Source of the DNA: Spirochaetota bacterium
Lineage (GTDB): Bacteria; Spirochaetota; UBA4802; UB4802
Direction of reading: 5' to 3'
DNA: 5,885 bases
Assembly: GCA_018399855.1 (NCBI GenBank)
Contig: JAGYNX010000134.1
Coordinates: forward strand, 1 to 5,885
A program made the translations under genes and the position numbers. The stretch's first letter is position 1. Each line of letters begins with the position of its first letter. Under the pieces are notes generated by a model. That model made no database searches and was not told the DNA's origin. It saw only the letters and a list, made by a program, of their open reading frames with translations. Of this stretch, positions 5,796-5,885 are shown piece after piece.

Positions 5796-5820
5796 CTGAC
5801 TTGTACCCACAAATCAGATA
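5793..5820 (+). terminator. AT-rich hairpin, possible weak terminator
   Basis: TATCTGA (5793-5799) pairs perfectly with TCAGATA (5814-5820), and after one mismatch TT pairs with AA around the loop GTACCCAC. The sequence ATTTATTTAA follows, which is T-rich but has no long T-run. It could end transcripts coming from the TetR cluster or from the opposite side. The stem is A/T-rich and more than 200 bp from the TetR stop, so confidence is low. It shares two bases with the preceding REP-like stem. Confidence 0.3.
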
Positions 5821-5857
5821 ATTTATTTAATACTGCAAACTATTCTGTTTCCTTTAT

Positions 5858-5885
5858 CCCCCTCCCTTGATGGGAGGGGTTAGGG
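5858..5885. repeat. G/C-rich palindromic repeat, cut by the window end
   Basis: CCCCTCCC (5859-5866) and GGGAGGGG (5872-5879) form a perfect 8-bp stem with loop TTGAT. TTAGGG follows up to the window edge. Stems of the CCCTCCC-TTGAT-GGGAGGG type are familiar as dispersed intergenic repeats, and the trailing G-rich sequence suggests that the unit continues beyond the window. No T-run is visible, so a terminator role cannot be supported. Confidence 0.5.

Overview
The window holds four plus-strand protein genes and two repeat-rich gaps. The coding parts have moderate G+C and use AGG arginine and ATA isoleucine codons freely, while the gaps are AT-rich with G/C-rich palindromes. With the gene families present, this looks like an environmental Gram-negative bacterium of the Desulfobacterota/Deltaproteobacteria or Spirochaetota type. 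That assignment is a low-confidence impression, since no marker gene is present.

Layout. (1) Positions 1-1628: the 3' part of a family-4-type glycosyltransferase. Its frame is open to the left edge of the window, so the N-terminus is probably missing. (2) Positions 1629-2038: a 410-bp gap. It contains a roughly 300-bp palindromic element built from heptamers (GTCACCC, GTTACCC, GTCACCT): four units in one orientation on the left, sixteen in the opposite orientation on the right, with degenerate inverted ends outside them. A promoter region follows, with two tandem 13-bp palindromes of the form TTAAC-N3-GTTAA. (3) Positions 2039-5576: a three-gene cluster, probably one operon. It encodes a saccharopine-dehydrogenase-like NAD(P) oxidoreductase, an FGGY (xylulokinase-like) carbohydrate kinase and a TetR-family regulator. 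An 11-bp hairpin between the first two genes has a 5' arm that could instead pair with the kinase Shine-Dalgarno. (4) Positions 5577-5885: a 309-bp tail with no gene that I can support. It contains a REP-like inverted pair, an adjacent hairpin and the start of another G/C-rich palindromic repeat that runs off the window.

How the genes may work together (inference): the TetR protein encoded at the end of the cluster probably binds the tandem palindromes in front of the cluster and represses it until a ligand appears. That ligand may be a substrate or product of the oxidoreductase/kinase pair. No transporter or other pathway enzyme is in the window, so the substrate cannot be named. The glycosyltransferase seems to be a separate transcription unit. 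The most distinctive items are the paired tandem operators, the possible two-state leader of the kinase, and the heptamer palindrome with its 21-bp higher-order repeat.
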